From Deinococcus aquiradiocola (GTDB taxonomy: Bacteria; Deinococcota; Deinococci; Deinococcales; Deinococcaceae): a stretch of 64,000 nucleotides of DNA. The stretch covers positions 321,867 through 385,866 of the forward strand of contig NZ_BMOE01000003.1 of assembly GCF_014646915.1 (NCBI RefSeq), read 5' to 3'. Shown here piece by piece: positions 51,691-60,730 of the stretch. The notes below the pieces were generated by a model. It did not search any database. It saw only the letters and a list, made by a program, of their open reading frames with translations, and had not been told where the DNA came from. A program made the position numbers and the translations under genes. Every line of letters starts with the position of its first letter. Positions within the stretch are counted from its first letter, which is position 1.

Positions 51691-53901
51691 TCAGGAGGCG
51701 AAGGTGCCGCGCTCGTCGTCAGGTGGCAGCAGCAGCGGGTGCAGGGGCCCTTCGGCCGTCAGGGCCAGCATGTGCAGGCCGCGCGACGCGCTGACGTACA
51801 TCAGACGCGACTCGAATTCCGTGCCGGGATCGTAGTGCGCGGCGTCCGCGCCCGCCACCACGCACCCGTCGAACTCCAGGCCCTTCGCGAGGTTCACGGG
51901 CAGGATCACCACCCCGCCCGAGTAGCGCGCCTGCTCGTTCAGGATCGGCTGGGCGTCCACGTCGTGGTGCCGCATGGCGGCGGCGAGCGTCTCGGCGTCC
52001 GCCGCGCGTCGCGTCACGACCGCCACGTTGCGGTGCCCCTGCGCCTGAATGGCCTTCACGGCGCGCGCCGTGAGGACCGCGAGCGGTTCGCCCGTGAGGC
52101 GCATGACGTCCGCGCCGTCACGGTCCACGCCCACCACGTCGGCCGCGCGGTTGTACGTCGCGGCGACGCGGGCGGACAGGCGCGTGATCTGCCGCGTGCT
52201 GCGGTACGTGCGGGACAGCGTGGTGAGGCGCGCGCGGGCTTCGCCACCCAGTGCGGCCTGCACGTCCGCCCAGCGGCCCGGTCCCTTGTACCCGTGCAGG
52301 CCCTGGTTCAGGTCGCCGAGTGCCGTGATGTGGCCGGGGCGCGCCGCGCGGGCCAGCAGGGCGTACAGCAGCGGCGCGTAGTCCTGCGCCTCGTCGAGCA
52401 CGATGTGGTCGTACGGCGCGACCTCGCGGCCCTCGCGGCGACCCACGCCGTCCAGCAGGGCCGCGACGGCCAGCATGAGCGGGATCTCGGTCACGTCGGC
52501 GGAACTGCGGCGCGGTTTGGCGACGCTCGTGAGGGGGTCACCGAGCAGCACGTCCAGCGTCCGCTCGTCGAGCAGGCCGTCCGCGGCGGCGCGCAGGGTC
52601 GCCTCGTCCGACACGATGCGGCGGCCCTCGCTGACCGGCAGGATGCCCGCGAAGACCTTGCCGGTCAGGGCCGTCACCTCCGGCGCGAGGAGCCGCGTGA
52701 CGCGCGTGACCTCCGCGTCCCCGGACGCGTTCAGCAGGCCGAGGACGCGCTCGAGGGTCGCCGTGCGGAACGCCGAACGGTACCCTTCGAGCGGCGAGCG
52801 GCGCTGCACGTCGTCCAGCAGGCCCTGCAGGTCGTGCGGGCCGAGCTGCACGCTGCGCGTCTCACCGCGCAGGTCCACCTGCAGCGCGAACTCCAGCCGC
52901 GCGACGTTCACCGCGAGCCTGCGGGCGAGGTGGCGACGCACCACCTCCAGCATCCGCAGGTCCCCGAGCGCCTTCGCGCGGCGCCACGCGGCCCGGCGAC
53001 GCCCGTTGTCGCGGTCCTGCAGCAGCAGCGTCAGGGTGCGGTCCGTGACGTCCATCTTCTCCAGGCCCAGGAACGACAGTGCCCAGCTTTCGGGCGTCGT
53101 CACGTTCACGCCCTGCAGGTTCAGGCCCGGCAGGACGCGCGCCGCGTACGCGGCCAGCACCTGGTTCGGCATCAGCACCAGGCACGCCTCCGGGCGGGCG
53201 CGTTCCGCCGCGCGTTCCGGGTGCATCAGCCACGCGAGGCGGTGGAAGCCGATGGTGGTCTTCCCGGACCCGGCCGCGCCCTGAATGAGCTGCGCCGTGC
53301 CTGCCGGGGCGCGCACCGCGTCGTTCTGTTCCGGCTGCAGCGTCTCCACCACGTCGCGCATGCCGGTCGTGGCGGCCTCCGACAGGCGGCTGAGCAGCAC
53401 GGCCTCGCGTCCGCCCGTGTCGCCGCCCGCGTCCACGTCGTACAGGTCCGTCACGCGGTGCAGGGCACGGTCCTGCACGTCCAGCTGCCGCCGGCGCAGC
53501 ACTGTCCCCTTGAGGCCGGCTGCCTGTCCTCGGCCCGGCGCGGTCCAGGTCAGCGCGTCGCTGTAGTACAGGCTGCCGACCGCCGACTCCCACGACACCA
53601 CCGAGTGCGGCCCCTGCAGGTCCAGGAAGGCGTGCTTGCCGACGTACAGCAGCTGCTCGCGCCCGCCGATGCGGACGCGCAGGCTCCCGAAGTACGGTTC
53701 CTTGACGTGCACAGCCAGCATCGCGGCCTTCTCCTCGGCGTTGTCGGCCAGCGTGAGGCTCGTTTCGAGGTCCGCGCCGACGTTCCGGTCGCGGTCCTCC
53801 CAAGCGTCGATCTGCCGCAGCACGGCCCGGATGGTGTGCGTGAGGTGCGTCTCCTCGGCCTGGAAGTCGGGGTGGGTGGTCGGGGTGGCGGTCGCGGGCA
53901 T
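51691..53901 (-). CDS. HelD-like superfamily 1 helicase/ATPase
   Basis: A 736-residue UvrD/Rep-fold ATPase of the HelD type. An N-terminal helical region (residues 10-60) is followed by a beta-rich segment, Walker A GAAGSGKTT near residue 215, Walker B LDEAQDY near 505, RTYRSTRQI (motif IV/V area) and a C-terminal motif VNLAKGLEFD and SASRG. HelD proteins bind RNA polymerase and release it from stalled or sigma-free complexes; a pure DNA helicase role is the alternative. GGGGAG precedes the ATG, and TTGACG-N17-AATACT may be its promoter. Monocistronic. Confidence 0.88.
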   Translation of the reverse strand: MPATATPTTHPDFQAEETHLTHTIRAVLRQIDAWEDRDRNVGADLETSLTLADNAEEKAAMLAVHVKEPYFGSLRVRIGGREQLLYVGKHAFLDLQGPHSVVSWESAVGSLYYSDALTWTAPGRGQAAGLKGTVLRRRQLDVQDRALHRVTDLYDVDAGGDTGGREAVLLSRLSEAATTGMRDVVETLQPEQNDAVRAPAGTAQLIQGAAGSGKTTIGFHRLAWLMHPERAAERARPEACLVLMPNQVLAAYAARVLPGLNLQGVNVTTPESWALSFLGLEKMDVTDRTLTLLLQDRDNGRRRAAWRRAKALGDLRMLEVVRRHLARRLAVNVARLEFALQVDLRGETRSVQLGPHDLQGLLDDVQRRSPLEGYRSAFRTATLERVLGLLNASGDAEVTRVTRLLAPEVTALTGKVFAGILPVSEGRRIVSDEATLRAAADGLLDERTLDVLLGDPLTSVAKPRRSSADVTEIPLMLAVAALLDGVGRREGREVAPYDHIVLDEAQDYAPLLYALLARAARPGHITALGDLNQGLHGYKGPGRWADVQAALGGEARARLTTLSRTYRSTRQITRLSARVAATYNRAADVVGVDRDGADVMRLTGEPLAVLTARAVKAIQAQGHRNVAVVTRRAADAETLAAAMRHHDVDAQPILNEQARYSGGVVILPVNLAKGLEFDGCVVAGADAAHYDPGTEFESRLMYVSASRGLHMLALTAEGPLHPLLLPPDDERGTFAS

Positions 53902-54075
53902 GGGCTCCCCAGTATTGGGGCGGGAGGGGGGAGCGTCAACCGGACCTGAGAGGCGGGCCGGTGAGGCGCAGGCCACTCATGAAATTCAGCCTGACCTCAT
54001 GCTGATGCATGCTTGGCCGACTGTGGACCGGGCGTCACATCTCCCGCACCAGCCGCACCCGCCCGAGGTCCGACC

Positions 54076-54349
54076 ATGCTCAAGTACCGACACCTGCCCC
54101 TGCTGACCGCCCTGCTTCTCGCCTCGTGCGGTGAACGCAGGGACGGTGGGGGGCAGCGGTGACTTCTTCCGTGGCCTGACGGGCACCGTGACCGGCGGGA
54201 CCGTCAACCTGTACGCCACGAGCGCCTCGCGCCTCGTCACGCTCAGCGACACGAGCGGGTACGGCGGCACCCTGACCGGTTCGCCCGTCACGCTCGCGAC
54301 GGCTCCCACGAACACCGCGTACCGGGGCGTGACCATCAGCCCCAGGTGA
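54076..54349 (+). pseudogene. Remnant of a secreted lipoprotein, frameshifted and internally deleted
   Basis: ATG 54076, with GAGG before it, encodes a lipoprotein signal peptide (PLLTALLLASCGE, lipobox LASC) but reaches a stop at 54160-54162. From about 54131 the +1 frame carries a sensible secreted-domain tail, with GSGDFFRGLTGTV, GGTVNLYATSAS and TSGYGGTLTGSPV, typical of the C-terminal beta-rich part of large extracellular proteins. The head and tail of one gene appear joined out of frame after loss of the middle, near 54127-54135. No transposase is nearby. A sequencing error would fix the frame but not the missing middle. Confidence 0.6.
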
Positions 54350-54396
54350 GCCGGACCCGTGACCTCCCCCGGGCCACGGCTGCTCTACCCTGGGGC

Positions 54397-54924
54397 GTGG
54401 CGTCCACGTCTCCCCTGCCCGGCGGTCCCGGTCCCCTAATCGGGATCGCGGAGGTACATGACGTGAGTTTCGCGCATGCCGTGCCGCCGCTGGTGAGGCT
54501 GCTGCGCGACGAGGCGGAACTCGTGCCGGACCTGCTGCGGGCGCGGCCGTGGCTCGCGCCGGGCGACGCGGAGGCGGTGCTGAACGCGGTGCTGGACAGC
54601 GAGTGGACGGGGTTCGTCGCGCGGCTGGGCCGGGTGGGGCCGTGGGTGTATGCGCCGAGCGTGGCGGACCTGCAGGGCCTCTCCGCGCGCTACACGGCGC
54701 TCGTGCAGGTGACGCGGGCGGTCCGTGCCGCGCCGGACGGGCGGGCAGGAGCGCCCGGCGCGGCAGCCCGGGCAGGTGGTCCTCTCGCCGCACGGCTGCG
54801 GGCGGAGGGGAGGAGCGTCCCGCCGGACGCGGCAGGGCTGGAGGACGCCTTCTGGCGGGACGCAGAGGGACGGGCCCGTGAGCAGCGGGACGCGTGGCTC
54901 GCCCGGCACAGTGTGAGGCCCTGA
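54397..54924 (+). CDS. Hypothetical protein, DUF-like
   Basis: A 175-residue, helix-rich protein with no signal peptide. GTG 54397 lies 5 nt after a -10 box TACCCT (54386-54391), so it is predicted as leaderless; an earlier start at 54346 would overlap the pseudogene. The C-terminal half is Arg/Ala-rich with DAFWRDAEGRAREQRDAWL. No domain recognised. It converges with the GNAT gene. Confidence 0.55.
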   Translation: MASTSPLPGGPGPLIGIAEVHDVSFAHAVPPLVRLLRDEAELVPDLLRARPWLAPGDAEAVLNAVLDSEWTGFVARLGRVGPWVYAPSVADLQGLSARYTALVQVTRAVRAAPDGRAGAPGAAARAGGPLAARLRAEGRSVPPDAAGLEDAFWRDAEGRAREQRDAWLARHSVRP

Positions 54925-54966
54925 ACGAGTGCAGGTCCCTGAACGGCGGTCCGGTCCCGCCCGGGT

Positions 54967-55647
54967 TCAGCCCGGGCCGGGCCGCCCCACGAAGACGGTC
55001 AGCACCGTCCGTTCCTGAAAGCCCAGGCGCAGGTACACGCGCCTTGCGGCGTCGTTGTCGGCGGCGACGTGCAGGAACGGCCCCTCCCCGCGCGCCAGGA
55101 TACCCGCCGTGGCGCTTGCCACGACGGCCGCGCCCAGCCCGCGCCGCTGCGCGTCCGGGTGCACGCACACGGCGCTCACCTCGCAGTATCCCTCAGGCCG
55201 TGCCCGCTCGCCCGCCAGAGCGATCAGTCGCCCGCCCTCGCGCACGCCCCAGTACGCGCCGAGGTCCGGCGTGCGCGTCTTGAACGGTCCCGGCCGGGTG
55301 AGCGTCACGAGGGCCTGCATGTCCGGCCGGTCGTCCGGCCCGAGACGCGTCACCGTGACGGGCGGCGCGTCCGGCGGCGCGGCGTGCGGGTACGTCATCT
55401 GCAGGATCTCGAAGGTGCGCAGCGTCGTCCAGTGCGGCGGGACCTGCAGGCCGTGGCCGAACAGCACGCCCACACCGTCCGGCCCGAGCAGCCCCGCCAG
55501 GGCCGCCCACGCGGCCGGTGTGTCGTCCTGCAGGGCCGCGAACGGCGCGACGTCCGGACGGTAGCGCCTCGCCATGCCCGTGCCCTCGCTCCAGGCGTGC
55601 TGTGGGCCGCTGAGGGCCGACCAGAAAGGATTGTCGAGCGGCGTCAT
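54967..55647 (-). CDS. GNAT family N-acetyltransferase
   Basis: A 226-residue acetyl-CoA-dependent acetyltransferase. The acetyl-CoA loop is VCVHPDAQRRGLGAAVV (motif A, RRGLG), followed by the strand-helix GPFLHVAADNDAARRVYLRLGF (motif B). The N-terminal half is a GNAT-like partner domain. The substrate is unknown. ATG 55647 is 6 nt behind a minus-strand TATGCT (55659-55654), suggesting a leaderless message independent of the ABC exporter upstream. Family assignment is firm, function open. Confidence 0.87.
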   Translation of the reverse strand: MTPLDNPFWSALSGPQHAWSEGTGMARRYRPDVAPFAALQDDTPAAWAALAGLLGPDGVGVLFGHGLQVPPHWTTLRTFEILQMTYPHAAPPDAPPVTVTRLGPDDRPDMQALVTLTRPGPFKTRTPDLGAYWGVREGGRLIALAGERARPEGYCEVSAVCVHPDAQRRGLGAAVVASATAGILARGEGPFLHVAADNDAARRVYLRLGFQERTVLTVFVGRPGPG

Positions 55648-55732
55648 GTCCCGAGCATAGGGCATGACTGCGGGCGTCCACGGAAGAACGGTGTACGGAC
55701 GTGGTGGCGTCGCCGGTCCACCCGCCTGCGGT

Positions 55733-57577
55733 TCAGTCGGCGTAGCCGCTCGCTTGCAGGCGGTACAGCGAGGCGTACCGGCCGTCCTGCGCCATGAGTT
55801 CGGCGTGCGATCCGCTCTCGCTGACGTGGCCGTCCTCCAGCACCACGATCCTGTCGGCGAGGCGCACGGTGGAGAAGCGGTGCGAGATGATGACGGTGAT
55901 GCGTTCACCCGCCTGTTCGCGCAGGCGCGTCACCGTCTCGTACTCGGCGGCGGCGTCGAGCGCGGCGGTCGGCTCATCGAACACGAGGACGGACGCGGGC
56001 CGGTAGTACAGCCGGGCGAGCGCGACCTTCTGCCACTGCCCGCCGGACAGCTGCCGCCCGCCGCTGAACATGCGCCCCAGCATGGTGTCGTACCCGGCCG
56101 GGAGGCCCGCCAGGACCTCCTGCGCGCCGGACCATTCAGCAGCCTGTTCGACCTGCGCGGCGTTCCCCTCGCCGTTCAGGACGACGTTCTCGCGCGCCGT
56201 CATCTGATACTGCCCGAAGTCCTGAAAGATGATGCTCATCTCGGCCTGCACGCTGCGGGCACTGAAACGCGCGGCGTCCTGTCCGTTCAGCAGGATGCGG
56301 CCCCCGGTCGGCTGGAAGAGCCGCGTGAGGAGTTTGATGGCGGTGGTCTTCCCCGCGCCGTTCTCTCCGACCAGGGCGAGCGCCTCGCCGCGCCGGACGG
56401 TGAAGGACAGGCCGTTCAGGACGGCGCGCGTCGTGAGCGGGTAACTGAAACTCACGTCCTGGAAGTCGATGGTGTGGATCGGGCCTTCCCACGTCTCGCC
56501 CGCGTCGAGGTCCCGGGTCGGCAGTTCGAGGAACTCGAAGAGGTTCCGGATGTACAGCAGGTTCTGGTAGATGCCGCTCACACCGGTCAGCAGGCCGGAG
56601 AACTGCGCCTGCACCTGCGCGATGCCGAGCGCGAACAGCGAGAAGTCCCCGACCGTAATCTCACCCCGCGCGGCCCGGGCGAGCACGCCGAGCGTGGCGA
56701 CCCCCACCAGTGCGGCGGAGAGCAGGGACGCCGCGAGCGTCCACGCGTTGCGGCGCTGGACGAGCGGCACGAGCTGCGCCCGGAACTTGAGGTAGTAGTC
56801 CTGCCAGCGCTGCAGCAGGTACGGTTCGAAGTTGAACAGCCGGACTTCCTTGACGAGCGCGTCCGAGGTGAGGACGCTCCCGAGGTAGTTCTGCACGCGG
56901 GCGTCCTGCGTGCGGCGGCGCAGCATCCGGTAGCTCTCGGTGCCGAAGCGGTTCTGGATGATCACGCCGGGGACGCTGGCGATCAGGACGAGCGGCAGGA
57001 CGAGCGGGCCGAGCCTCGCCATCAGCACGCCGATCGAGCCGAGCGTGATGACGGCCTGCAGCAGGCTGATCAGTTGCGTGAGCACGCCGAGGGGGCGCAC
57101 GCCGACCTCGCGGTAGGCGTTCTGGAGGGCGTCGTACGTTTCGGCGTCCTCGAAGCGTTCGACCTCCAGGCCGACGGCCTTGCGCAGGATCTGCAGGGTG
57201 ATGCGGTTCTGCAGGCGGTCGCCGAGCAGTTCGCGGGAGGTGTTCTGGAAGCTGGCGAGGACGGCACCGAGCGCGCCCACGCCGACCTGCAGGGCGAGGA
57301 GCTGCACGAGGTGCGGGTAACCGCCGACCGCGCCGAGGTTTCCGGTGGTGGCCTTGCCGACCGCGTCCACGAGGAGTTTGGTGGTGTAGAGGGTCGCGGC
57401 GGGCAGGAACGCACCGAGGAACGACAGGGTCAGGAGGACGGTGGTGTGGCCGGGGCTGCTCTGCCAGACGAGGCGGACGGTGGCGAGCAGGTCGCGCAGT
57501 TGCGTGCGTGCGTCGGGGGTGCTGACCGGTGCGTCCGGGTTGACCGGCGGGCGGGGTCTGGGGGGCGGGGTCATCAT
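55733..57577 (-). CDS. ABC exporter, fused membrane and ATPase domains
   Basis: Half-transporter of 614 residues that should work as a homodimer. Six transmembrane helices span residues 40-330 and the ATPase domain follows (Walker A GENGAGKTT, Q-loop IIFQDFGQY, signature LSGGQWQKVALAR, Walker B VLVFDEPTAALD, H-loop IISHRF). It resembles lipid, drug or peptide exporters; no peptidase domain is present and no partner gene is nearby. A GTACAC-rich stretch (57638-57672) upstream is shared with the transaldolase promoter region. The start may be 57577 or 57574 (tandem ATGs). Confidence 0.92.
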   Translation of the reverse strand: MMTPPPRPRPPVNPDAPVSTPDARTQLRDLLATVRLVWQSSPGHTTVLLTLSFLGAFLPAATLYTTKLLVDAVGKATTGNLGAVGGYPHLVQLLALQVGVGALGAVLASFQNTSRELLGDRLQNRITLQILRKAVGLEVERFEDAETYDALQNAYREVGVRPLGVLTQLISLLQAVITLGSIGVLMARLGPLVLPLVLIASVPGVIIQNRFGTESYRMLRRRTQDARVQNYLGSVLTSDALVKEVRLFNFEPYLLQRWQDYYLKFRAQLVPLVQRRNAWTLAASLLSAALVGVATLGVLARAARGEITVGDFSLFALGIAQVQAQFSGLLTGVSGIYQNLLYIRNLFEFLELPTRDLDAGETWEGPIHTIDFQDVSFSYPLTTRAVLNGLSFTVRRGEALALVGENGAGKTTAIKLLTRLFQPTGGRILLNGQDAARFSARSVQAEMSIIFQDFGQYQMTARENVVLNGEGNAAQVEQAAEWSGAQEVLAGLPAGYDTMLGRMFSGGRQLSGGQWQKVALARLYYRPASVLVFDEPTAALDAAAEYETVTRLREQAGERITVIISHRFSTVRLADRIVVLEDGHVSESGSHAELMAQDGRYASLYRLQASGYAD

Positions 57578-57689
57578 CTCCGGTCAGTCTGGCGCAGGGA
57601 GGGCGGCGGGATGCCTCGCGAAGCACAATTAAAACGCGTGTACGTGTTCACACACATGTCCACGCGTACACAATATGACATACACGAAA

Positions 57690-57707
57690 CCCCCGCGTGT
57701 GCGGGGG
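57690..57707 (-). terminator. Terminator after the alpha/beta hydrolase
   Basis: CCCCCGC and GCGGGGG form a 7-bp stem with a GTGT loop; on the minus strand it follows the hydrolase stop by about 46 nt and is followed by TTTCGTGTAT. It separates this gene from the ABC exporter. Confidence 0.75.
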
Positions 57708-57753
57708 TCCATGTGATTCAGGCCTTCGGGCCCGGCGGGTCAGGCGTTCGCGC

Positions 57754-58587
57754 TCACTTCCGGAGGAAAGCCAGCAGCGCCGCGTTCAGCTCGTCGGCGT
57801 GGGTCCAGCTGATCGCGTGCGGGCCGTCCTTGATGACGACCATCTCACTGCCCGCGATGAGCTTCGGCAGGCGGCCGCCGCTCGCCTCCATCGGCACGAT
57901 CCGGTCCTGGTCGCCCTGAACGATCAGGGTCGGCACGGTGATCTTGGCGACGTCGGGGCGGAAATCCTCCAGCCACGCGGGCACGCAGGCGAGCGTTGCG
58001 CGGGCCGAGGCGGAGGCCGCCACCATGAAGCTCTGGTGCAGCACGTCGTCGCTCACGCGGCTGCCGCGAAACACGTCGGCGTTGTAGAAGTTCTCGAAGA
58101 AGCCCTTGAAGAACGCGAAGCGGTCCTTGCGGATCTGGTCCATGATGCCGTCGAAGACGCTCTTGTCGACTCCCTCGGGGTTGTCGGAGGTCTTGACGAG
58201 GTAGGGGGCGACCGGCGAGGCGAACACGGCCTTCTTGATGCGGCTCTCGCCGTACTTGCCGATGTAGCGGGCCACCTCGCCGCCGCCCATCGAGAAGCCC
58301 GCCAGCGTGACGCCGGTCAGGTCGAGGTGGCGCAGCAGCGCGTCCAGGTCGGCCGCGAAGGTGTCGTAGTCGTAGCCGGCGGAAGGCTGGCTGGACGCAC
58401 CGAACCCGCGGCGGTCGTAGGTGATGACGCGGTACCCGGCGTCGAGCAGCGCGGCTTCCTGACGCTCCCAGGAGTGGCCGTTGAGCGGGTAGCCGTGGAT
58501 GAGCACGACGGGCTCGCCCTGGCCGTGATCCTCGAAGTACAGCTGGATGTCCTGGTTGTTTTCCTGACCGACGGTGACGTGGGGCAT
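57754..58587 (-). CDS. Alpha/beta hydrolase, chloroperoxidase/arylesterase-like
   Basis: A 277-residue hydrolase close to cofactor-free chloroperoxidases and aryl esterases. The nucleophile elbow is LAGFSMGGGEVARY, the oxyanion stretch is LIHGYPLNGHSWERQ, YDRRGFGASSQP follows, and the acid and His lie in VQGDQDRIVP and DGPHAISWTHA. Perhydrolase and esterase activity are both usual in this group. A clear AGGAGG precedes the ATG. It has its own terminator and looks monocistronic. Confidence 0.9.
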   Translation of the reverse strand: MPHVTVGQENNQDIQLYFEDHGQGEPVVLIHGYPLNGHSWERQEAALLDAGYRVITYDRRGFGASSQPSAGYDYDTFAADLDALLRHLDLTGVTLAGFSMGGGEVARYIGKYGESRIKKAVFASPVAPYLVKTSDNPEGVDKSVFDGIMDQIRKDRFAFFKGFFENFYNADVFRGSRVSDDVLHQSFMVAASASARATLACVPAWLEDFRPDVAKITVPTLIVQGDQDRIVPMEASGGRLPKLIAGSEMVVIKDGPHAISWTHADELNAALLAFLRK

Positions 58588-58721
58588 GGGATCCTCCTGT
58601 GGGGTGAGACGACGGGCCGAAACCCTTGCCGATGAACACCGTCAGGGTACGCAGCCCGCACGGCCGAAGCGTGAGGGGATCCCAGGCACACCTTCATCAA
58701 TTGTGCAAAACAGAATCGTGT

Positions 58722-59711
58722 TCAATCTGCCGAGTTGGCCTGCTTCGACTCCGCCTTCAGTGGCACGTCCCCCGCGCTGCAGTACGACCCGGCCATGTGC
58801 GTCAGGTGCACCACCCGCAGTTCCTCCGCCTCGGTCCCCAGCGACCGGGGCCGGAATGCCTCGTCCGCCCGCCACTCGAACGGCTCACCCGGCAGACCCG
58901 AGTGCCGGAAGCGCTCGATCGCCAGCGGCACCAGCCGCATCCGCCGCTCGATCCACTCGCGGTCCCACGGGCCCTCCTCCACGATCTCCTCCGCCGCGCG
59001 GAACTCGTAGTAGATGGTGCGGCGCAGCTTCTTGCCCTGCGCGCGCTCCGACCCGTGCACCACCATCACGTCGTGCAGCAGCACGTCGCCCGGCTGCATC
59101 TCCACCTGAATGGCGTCCGGGGCGTCCCAGCCGTGCTCGTCCGTCAGGGCGCAGATGTCCGCAGGTGCGCCCTGCGATCCCGGAATCACGCGCAGCGCGC
59201 CGCCGCCCACCCGCGACTCGTCCAGGTACAGGTCGAAGTTGAAGATGCGCCGTGTCCTAGGGTGCACGGCGTCCTGATGCCACGGCACCTGCTCACCGTC
59301 CCCCTCGAACTTGAAGACCATGCTCTCGTAGGTCGGCACGAAGTTCGGCCCGCACAGGCTCTCCGCGACGCCCAGCACCTGCGGGCTCCCCAGCAGTTCC
59401 AGAGACACCGGCTCGCCCTTGTCGTGGACGTAATCCACGCGCCACATCACCCGCCCGGCCTCACGCTGCGCGAACAGGTGATCGCGGTTCGCGCCGCCGT
59501 CCTCCAGGCCACGCTCGATCCAGCGGTGACCGGCCGCCTGCAGACGCTCCAGCAGTTCACCGGTCACCCAGTTGCGCAGGATCAGGTATCCCTGCTCGTC
59601 GAAAAACCGGATCTGCTCCTCGGTCAGGTGATACGCGCCTGCCTCCGGGGCTCCGGTGAGCTGGACGGACGGAGAAATGTGCACCTGAGCGGCCGATTCG
59701 GATGGATTCAT
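58722..59711 (-). CDS. Phytanoyl-CoA dioxygenase (PhyH) family protein
   Basis: Iron(II)/2-oxoglutarate-dependent oxygenase of 329 residues. The iron motif HxD is in VPWHQDAVHP and the distal His in MVVHGSER, with an Arg for 2-oxoglutarate in KKLRRTIYYEF. The N-terminal part LTEEQIRFFDEQGYLILRNWV is standard for PhyH. Substrates in the family range from phytanoyl-CoA to ectoine and small metabolites; not determinable here. GGGAGG stands before the ATG. It is divergent from an AraC regulator, which is probably its controller. Confidence 0.88.
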   Translation of the reverse strand: MNPSESAAQVHISPSVQLTGAPEAGAYHLTEEQIRFFDEQGYLILRNWVTGELLERLQAAGHRWIERGLEDGGANRDHLFAQREAGRVMWRVDYVHDKGEPVSLELLGSPQVLGVAESLCGPNFVPTYESMVFKFEGDGEQVPWHQDAVHPRTRRIFNFDLYLDESRVGGGALRVIPGSQGAPADICALTDEHGWDAPDAIQVEMQPGDVLLHDVMVVHGSERAQGKKLRRTIYYEFRAAEEIVEEGPWDREWIERRMRLVPLAIERFRHSGLPGEPFEWRADEAFRPRSLGTEAEELRVVHLTHMAGSYCSAGDVPLKAESKQANSAD

Positions 59712-59851
59712 GTCTACCTCCCTGGAACGACGACGGGACACGCGCCGCGCCATTCGGACCGTTCCCTGCGTTGTCCACTGCCTCCCAGCCTAGAGGGAAG
59801 ATTGACGGAATTCTTCCGCCCAGGTGACTGCAACTTCCGGTATCTTCAGGT

Positions 59852-60721
59852 GTGCTTTCCGCCGCTTCCCCCGAGGACCGCTTCGGCCTTTCCTGCTGGA
59901 CCGGAGAGGCACACAGCATGCCGACCTTTCACCGGCATCACGAACTGGAACTCAACCTGATGCTCGGCGGCAGCGTCACGTACCTGATGGGCGGCAGGCG
60001 TTTCACGCTGCAGGCCGGACAGCTGGCCCTCCTGTGGGCCGCCATGCCGCACCGCGTCGTCGCCACACAGGACCCCGCACGCGTCGTGTGGCTCACCGTG
60101 CCCCTCCAGCAGGTCCTGCAGTGGAACCTCCCCGCACGCCTCCTGAACGCCGCCCTGCACGGAAACGCGGTCCTCGGCACGCGCACCGACCCCGGCGACC
60201 CGGAACGCTTCAGCGACTGGTCCACCCTGCTGGACAGCAGCGACCCGGAGGCACGGCGCATCGTCCTTCTGGAACTCGAAGCGCGCCTGCGCCGACTCGC
60301 GCTCCACTGGACCGGCACCCAGGCAAACGGCCCGGCCGCAGGTCAGGGTGTCCTCCACCCGCTCCCGGAAGTCCAGGCGGGCAAGGTCGAACGCATGACC
60401 GCCCACCTCGCCGCGCACTACGCTTCCCCCGTCCGGCTCGCGGACGTCGCGGCCCACGTCAACCTCAACCCCACCTACGCCAGCACCCTGTTCCGCCAGG
60501 CGCTCGGCACCACCGTCGTCGAGTACCTCACCCAGCTGCGCGTCGCCCACGCGCAGCGCCTGCTGCTCACCACCACCCTGCCCGTCCTGGACGTCATGCA
60601 GGAGGCGGGCTTCCAGTCCTCCAGCCACTTCCACGAGGTGTTCACGCGCGCCTGCCAGCAGTCGCCACGCGAGTTCCGAAGGCAGTTCGCGGCCCGCCCG
60701 TCCGTCCCGCCGGGACCGTAG
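59852..60721 (+). CDS. AraC family transcriptional regulator
   Basis: A 289-residue regulator with an N-terminal cupin-like sensor (FHRHHELELNLMLGGSVTYL) and C-terminal double helix-turn-helix (VRLADVAAHVNLNPTYAS and the second helix pair ending FHEVFTRACQQSPREFRR). GTG 59852 lies 5 nt after a -10 box TATCTT (59841-59846), so a leaderless message is likely. The 140-bp gap to the divergent PhyH gene should contain its operator. The ligand is probably the substrate or product of that oxygenase, which is inference. Confidence 0.88.
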   Translation: MLSAASPEDRFGLSCWTGEAHSMPTFHRHHELELNLMLGGSVTYLMGGRRFTLQAGQLALLWAAMPHRVVATQDPARVVWLTVPLQQVLQWNLPARLLNAALHGNAVLGTRTDPGDPERFSDWSTLLDSSDPEARRIVLLELEARLRRLALHWTGTQANGPAAGQGVLHPLPEVQAGKVERMTAHLAAHYASPVRLADVAAHVNLNPTYASTLFRQALGTTVVEYLTQLRVAHAQRLLLTTTLPVLDVMQEAGFQSSSHFHEVFTRACQQSPREFRRQFAARPSVPPGP

Positions 60722-60730
60722 ACTCGGCGC

